Part shown: piece after piece, positions 61,460 to 64,000 of the stretch
How positions within the stretch are numbered: the first letter of the stretch is position 1
Layout: every line of letters starts with the position of its first letter
Assembly (NCBI RefSeq): GCF_016889805.1
Contig: NZ_CP069535.1
Span: 682,001-746,000, forward strand
Length of the DNA stretch: 64,000 nucleotides
Direction of reading: 5' to 3'
Source of the DNA: Rhodanobacter sp. FDAARGOS 1247
Lineage (GTDB): Bacteria > Pseudomonadota > Gammaproteobacteria > Xanthomonadales > Rhodanobacteraceae
The notes under the pieces: generated by a model
What the model saw: only the letters and a program-made list of their open reading frames with translations
The model's database searches: none
Told to the model about the DNA's origin: nothing
Translations under genes and position numbers: made by a program

Positions 61460-62701
61460 GTGGACAACACCGAGCTGCTGAAGGAACTGCGCATCGAGCG
61501 CCATCAACGCGAGGAACACGGCGGTGGCGGCGCCCGCTGGCCGTGGATCGTGGCCGCCGGGCTGGCCCTGGTCGTGCTGCTCGGCGGTGCCGGCTGGTTC
61601 TGGCTGGGCCATCGCGCCGTGCCGGTGCAGACCGCGACGGCGGTGGCGGCCAGTGCGGACAGCGGCGCCGGCGCGGTGCTGCAGGCCACCGGTTACGTCA
61701 CCGCCCGTCGCCAGGCCACCGTGTCCGCCCAGATCACCGGCACGCTGACCGCGGTGCTGATCGAGGAAGGCGACCACGTGAAGCAGGGCCAGGTGCTGGC
61801 GCGTCTTGACGACAGCGGCTACCGGGCCAACCTCGCCGCGGCCCGGGCCCAGGCCGACGCGGCGCATGCGCAGGTCGCCCAGTACCAGGCGCAACTGGCC
61901 CAGGGCGTGGCCGATGCGCGGCGGCTGCAGTCGCTGGTCGGTCGCGGGCTGGTCTCGAAGCAGAGTGCCGAGCAGGCGCAGACCCAGGTGGACAGCCTGC
62001 GTGCCCAGCTCGGCGCGCAGCGCCAGCAGGCCAAGTCCGCCGATGCGCAGGCCGCCGTGGCCCAGGTCAATTTCGACTACTGCGTGGTGCGCGCGCCGTT
62101 CAGCGGCGTGGTCACCACCAAGGACGCGCAGGTGGGCGAGATCATCTCGCCGCTGTCCGCCGGTGGCGGCTTCACCCGCACCGGCGTCGGCACCATCGTC
62201 GACATGAGTTCGCTGGAAGTGGACGTGGACGTCAACGAGGCCTATATCGGCCGGGTCAAGCCGGGCATGTCGGCCGAAGCCGTGCTGGATGCCTACCCGG
62301 ACTGGAAGATTCCCGCCCGCGTGGTCGCCATCGTGCCCACCGCCGATCGTGGCAAGGCCACCATCAAGGTGCGCGTGGCGCTGGAACAGAAGGATGCACG
62401 CGTGGTTCCCGACATGGGCGTGCGGGTGTCCTTCCTGGAAGAGCGGCCGGATGCCGCCGCGCCGGTCCCGCAAGGCGTGCTGGTGCCGGCCACGGCGATC
62501 GTGCAGCGCAACGGCCGCAGCGTGGTGTTCGTGGTCGACGGCGGTGCAGTGCGCCAGCGCACCGTCAGTCCCGCGGCGCAGGCCCAGGGCGAGTTGCGCC
62601 TGCTGCCGGCCGCGGTGAAGCCGGGCGACAGCGTGGTGCTGGCCCCGCCAGCCGACCTGCACGACGGTTCGGCCGTCCAGACGAAAGCGGCCACGCCATG
62701 A
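61460..62701 (+). CDS. MacA-like periplasmic adaptor (HlyD/MFP family)
   Basis: A 413-residue membrane-fusion protein with one N-terminal TM helix (about 28-50), a lipoyl domain, a long helical coiled coil (Ala/Gln-rich, about 100-180) and C-terminal beta domains (GVVTTKDAQVGEIISPLSAG). The start is taken as GTG 61460, with GGAG five bases upstream. ATG alternatives lie at 61391 and 61436. It forms an exporter with the ATPase and permease that follow, of MacAB type. Confidence 0.88.
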   Translation: MDNTELLKELRIERHQREEHGGGGARWPWIVAAGLALVVLLGGAGWFWLGHRAVPVQTATAVAASADSGAGAVLQATGYVTARRQATVSAQITGTLTAVLIEEGDHVKQGQVLARLDDSGYRANLAAARAQADAAHAQVAQYQAQLAQGVADARRLQSLVGRGLVSKQSAEQAQTQVDSLRAQLGAQRQQAKSADAQAAVAQVNFDYCVVRAPFSGVVTTKDAQVGEIISPLSAGGGFTRTGVGTIVDMSSLEVDVDVNEAYIGRVKPGMSAEAVLDAYPDWKIPARVVAIVPTADRGKATIKVRVALEQKDARVVPDMGVRVSFLEERPDAAAPVPQGVLVPATAIVQRNGRSVVFVVDGGAVRQRTVSPAAQAQGELRLLPAAVKPGDSVVLAPPADLHDGSAVQTKAATP

Positions 62702-62768
62702 GTCATGAACAGATGTCCTCTTGCGGCGGCCTCCGTCGCGACCGTCACGAAGCCTTCGGAGAAACAGC

Positions 62769-63458
62769 ATGGGCACCCTGATCGATATCCAGAACCTGGC
62801 CAAGACCTATGAGCGCGGCAAGCAGAAGGTCGAGGTGTTGCACCACGTCAACCTGGCGATCGCCGAGGGCGACTTCCTGGCCCTGATGGGCCCGTCGGGT
62901 TCCGGCAAGACCACCTTGCTCAACCTGATCGGCGGACTCGATACGCCCAGCGCGGGCAGCATCAGCGTGGGCGGCCAGCGCATCGATCAGCTCGGTGGCG
63001 GCGCGCTGGCGAAGTGGCGTGCGTCGAACGTGGGCTTCATCTTCCAGTTCTACAACCTGATGCCGATGCTGTCGGCGCAGCGCAATGTCGAACTGCCGCT
63101 GCTGCTGACCAAGCTGTCGGCTTCGCAGCGCCGGAAGAACGCGGCGATCGCGTTGCAACTGGTCGGCCTCGCCGATCGCGCCAGCCACAAGCCGAGCGAA
63201 CTCTCCGGCGGCCAGCAGCAGCGCGTGGCGATCGCCCGCGCGATCGTCTCCGATCCCGAGCTGCTGGTCTGCGACGAGCCCACCGGCGACCTCGACCGCC
63301 AGTCCGCCGAAGACGTGCTCGGCCTGCTGCAGCAGCTCAACCGCGAACACGGCAAGACCATCGTGATGGTCACCCATGATCCGAAGGCGGCCGAATACGC
63401 CAGCCATACGCTGCATCTGGACAAGGGCACGTTGGTCGAGCAGGGAGCGCTGGTGTGA
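62769..63458 (+). CDS. ABC transporter ATP-binding protein, MacB/LolD-like
   Basis: A 229-residue ABC ATPase. Walker [11 protein letters not shown]-loop [14 protein letters not shown], signature [15 protein letters not shown], Walker [13 protein letters not shown] and switch His in MVTHDP are all present. The spacing and the family pattern ([18 protein letters not shown]) place it in the MacB/LolD group. It lies 67 bases after the adaptor gene and is followed by a 250-base repeat block and the permease. Confidence 0.93.
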   Translation: MGTLIDIQNLAKTYERGKQKVEVLHHVNLAIAEGDFLALMGPSGSGKTTLLNLIGGLDTPSAGSISVGGQRIDQLGGGALAKWRASNVGFIFQFYNLMPMLSAQRNVELPLLLTKLSASQRRKNAAIALQLVGLADRASHKPSELSGGQQQRVAIARAIVSDPELLVCDEPTGDLDRQSAEDVLGLLQQLNREHGKTIVMVTHDPKAAEYASHTLHLDKGTLVEQGALV

Positions 63459-63472
63459 TGGGCTTGCGGCGA

Positions 63473-63516
63473 AGAGCGACCCCACCCCGGCCCTCCCCTG
63501 CGATGCAGGGGAGGGA
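63473..63516. repeat. Dispersed palindromic repeat, copy 1 of 3
   Basis: AGCGACCCCACCCCGGCCCT, CCCCTGC-GAT-GCAGGGGAGGGAG. It belongs to the same family as the copies near 58.4 kb. Confidence 0.8.
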
Positions 63517-63529
63517 GCGCAGCGGCTTT

Positions 63530-63566
63530 GCCCCTCCCCCTGCTTGCAGGGGGAGGTTGGGAGCGG
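63530..63566. repeat. Dispersed palindromic repeat, copy 2 of 3 (inverted)
   Basis: CCCCTCCCCCTGC, TT, GCAGGGGGAGGTTGGGAGCG. It is inverted relative to copies 1 and 3. Confidence 0.8.
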
Positions 63567-63589
63567 GTAAGGCTTTTGACCTTGCGATC

Positions 63590-63633
63590 AAGAGCGACCC
63601 CACCCCAACCCTCCCCTGTAAACAGGGGAGGGG
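63590..63633. repeat. Dispersed palindromic repeat, copy 3 of 3
   Basis: AGAGCGACCCCACCCCAACC, CTCCCCTG-TAAA-CAGGGGAGGG. With copies 1 and 2 it fills the gap between ATPase and permease. Confidence 0.8.
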
Positions 63634-63708
63634 GCTTTACGCGCACTTCTCCGGCTTCCGCGTCGCCGTGCCGACGTGGCAGCACCGTGATCCGCAGAGG
63701 ATTCCATC

Positions 63709-64000
63709 ATGAAATATCTCCACCTGATCTGGGCCGCGCTGTTCCGGCGCAAGACCCGCACCATCCTCACCCTGGTCTCGATCATCGCTGCGTTCCTGCT
63801 GTTCGGCATGCTCGACGCGGTGCGCACCTCGTTCGACCAGGCGGGCAAGAGCGCCAATGGCGCCGAACGCCTGCAGACCGGCTCGAAGCTGTCCTTCATC
63901 CAGACCCTGCCGTCGTCGCTGGAGCTGCCGATCGGCAAGGTGCCCGGGGTCAAGGCGGTGGCCTATGCGAACTGGTTCGGCGGGGCCTACCAGGACCCGC
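63709..64000 (+). CDS. ABC transporter permease, MacB-like (partial, runs off window)
   Basis: Only the first 97 residues are visible. The start ATG 63709 begins MKYLHLIWAALFRRKTRTIL, followed by a TM helix (about 18-37, TILTLVSIIAAFLLFGML) and the start of a MacB-type periplasmic domain. With the upstream adaptor and ATPase it would form a tripartite MacAB-type exporter. The reading frame is open to the window end. Confidence 0.8.
   Translation, partial: MKYLHLIWAALFRRKTRTILTLVSIIAAFLLFGMLDAVRTSFDQAGKSANGAERLQTGSKLSFIQTLPSSLELPIGKVPGVKAVAYANWFGGAYQDP

Noticed and set aside
63459..63708. A mobile element between ATPase and permease
   Set aside because: The block consists of short palindromic repeats without a transposase or target duplications.

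Overview
The window is about 64 kb of GC-rich, densely coded chromosome from a gammaproteobacterium. The gene orders zapA-ssrS-ygfA-(EVE)-rpiA, rpoZ-spoT-ridA-recG and ponA/pilMNOPQ, together with the style of the intergenic repeats, point to the Xanthomonadales, most likely Rhodanobacteraceae (Rhodanobacter/Dyella-like). That placement is inference from synteny and composition. I see no prophage, insertion sequence, CRISPR array, rRNA operon or obvious defence island. Most of the window is core genome, with some lineage-specific accessory blocks.

Layout. 0.1-3.2 kb: rplM-rpsI, tRNA-Gln(CUG) and a CLC-type chloride transporter with CBS domains. 3.2-7.9 kb: rpiA, an EVE-domain gene, ygfA, 6S RNA and zapA with a ZapB-like partner on the minus strand, diverging from ygfB-pepP. 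7.9-12.5 kb: the cytochrome bd operon cydP-cydA-cydB-cydX and pepQ. 12.6-18.9 kb: a signalling block with PilZ plus DUF1631, a LysM/TPR lipoprotein, a transmembrane Ser/Thr kinase carrying a periplasmic sensor and HAMP, and an FHA membrane protein. 19.0-23.3 kb: hemW-rdgB-rph, yicC and gmk. 23.4-27.8 kb: mlaFEDCB facing mlaA, the phospholipid-transport system, whose MlaD has two MCE domains. 28.0-34.7 kb: rpoZ-spoT-ridA-recG, a nucleoside hydrolase and rpmE2. 35.0-45.1 kb: gltA, an unknown gene, PBP1A, and the type IV pilus operon pilMNOPQ. 45.3-52.3 kb: a MoxR/DUF58/Bat operon with a BatB-TPR fusion. 52.3-57.8 kb: a macro-domain protein, a MarR regulator and a two-gene RND pump. 57.9-61.2 kb: a small lipoprotein, an M28 peptidase, mscL and an FAH-family hydrolase. 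61.4-64.0 kb: a MacAB-like exporter whose permease runs off the end.

Two dispersed repeat families are scattered through intergenic space. One is a CCCTCCCC/GGGGAGGG palindromic element (nine copies listed). The other is a heptamer-array element built from GATTCCC or GGGAACA units (three copies). They sit inside or next to operons, including between cydA and cydB, before gmk and between the MacB-like ATPase and permease. In places they appear to supply coding or ribosome-binding sequence.

The strongest candidates for undescribed biology are the kinase/FHA/LysM-TPR signalling cluster, the PilZ-DUF1631 pair, the tandem-MCE MlaD, the BatB-TPR protein whose metal-site motif is degenerate, and a perfect 16-bp hairpin just upstream of gltA.
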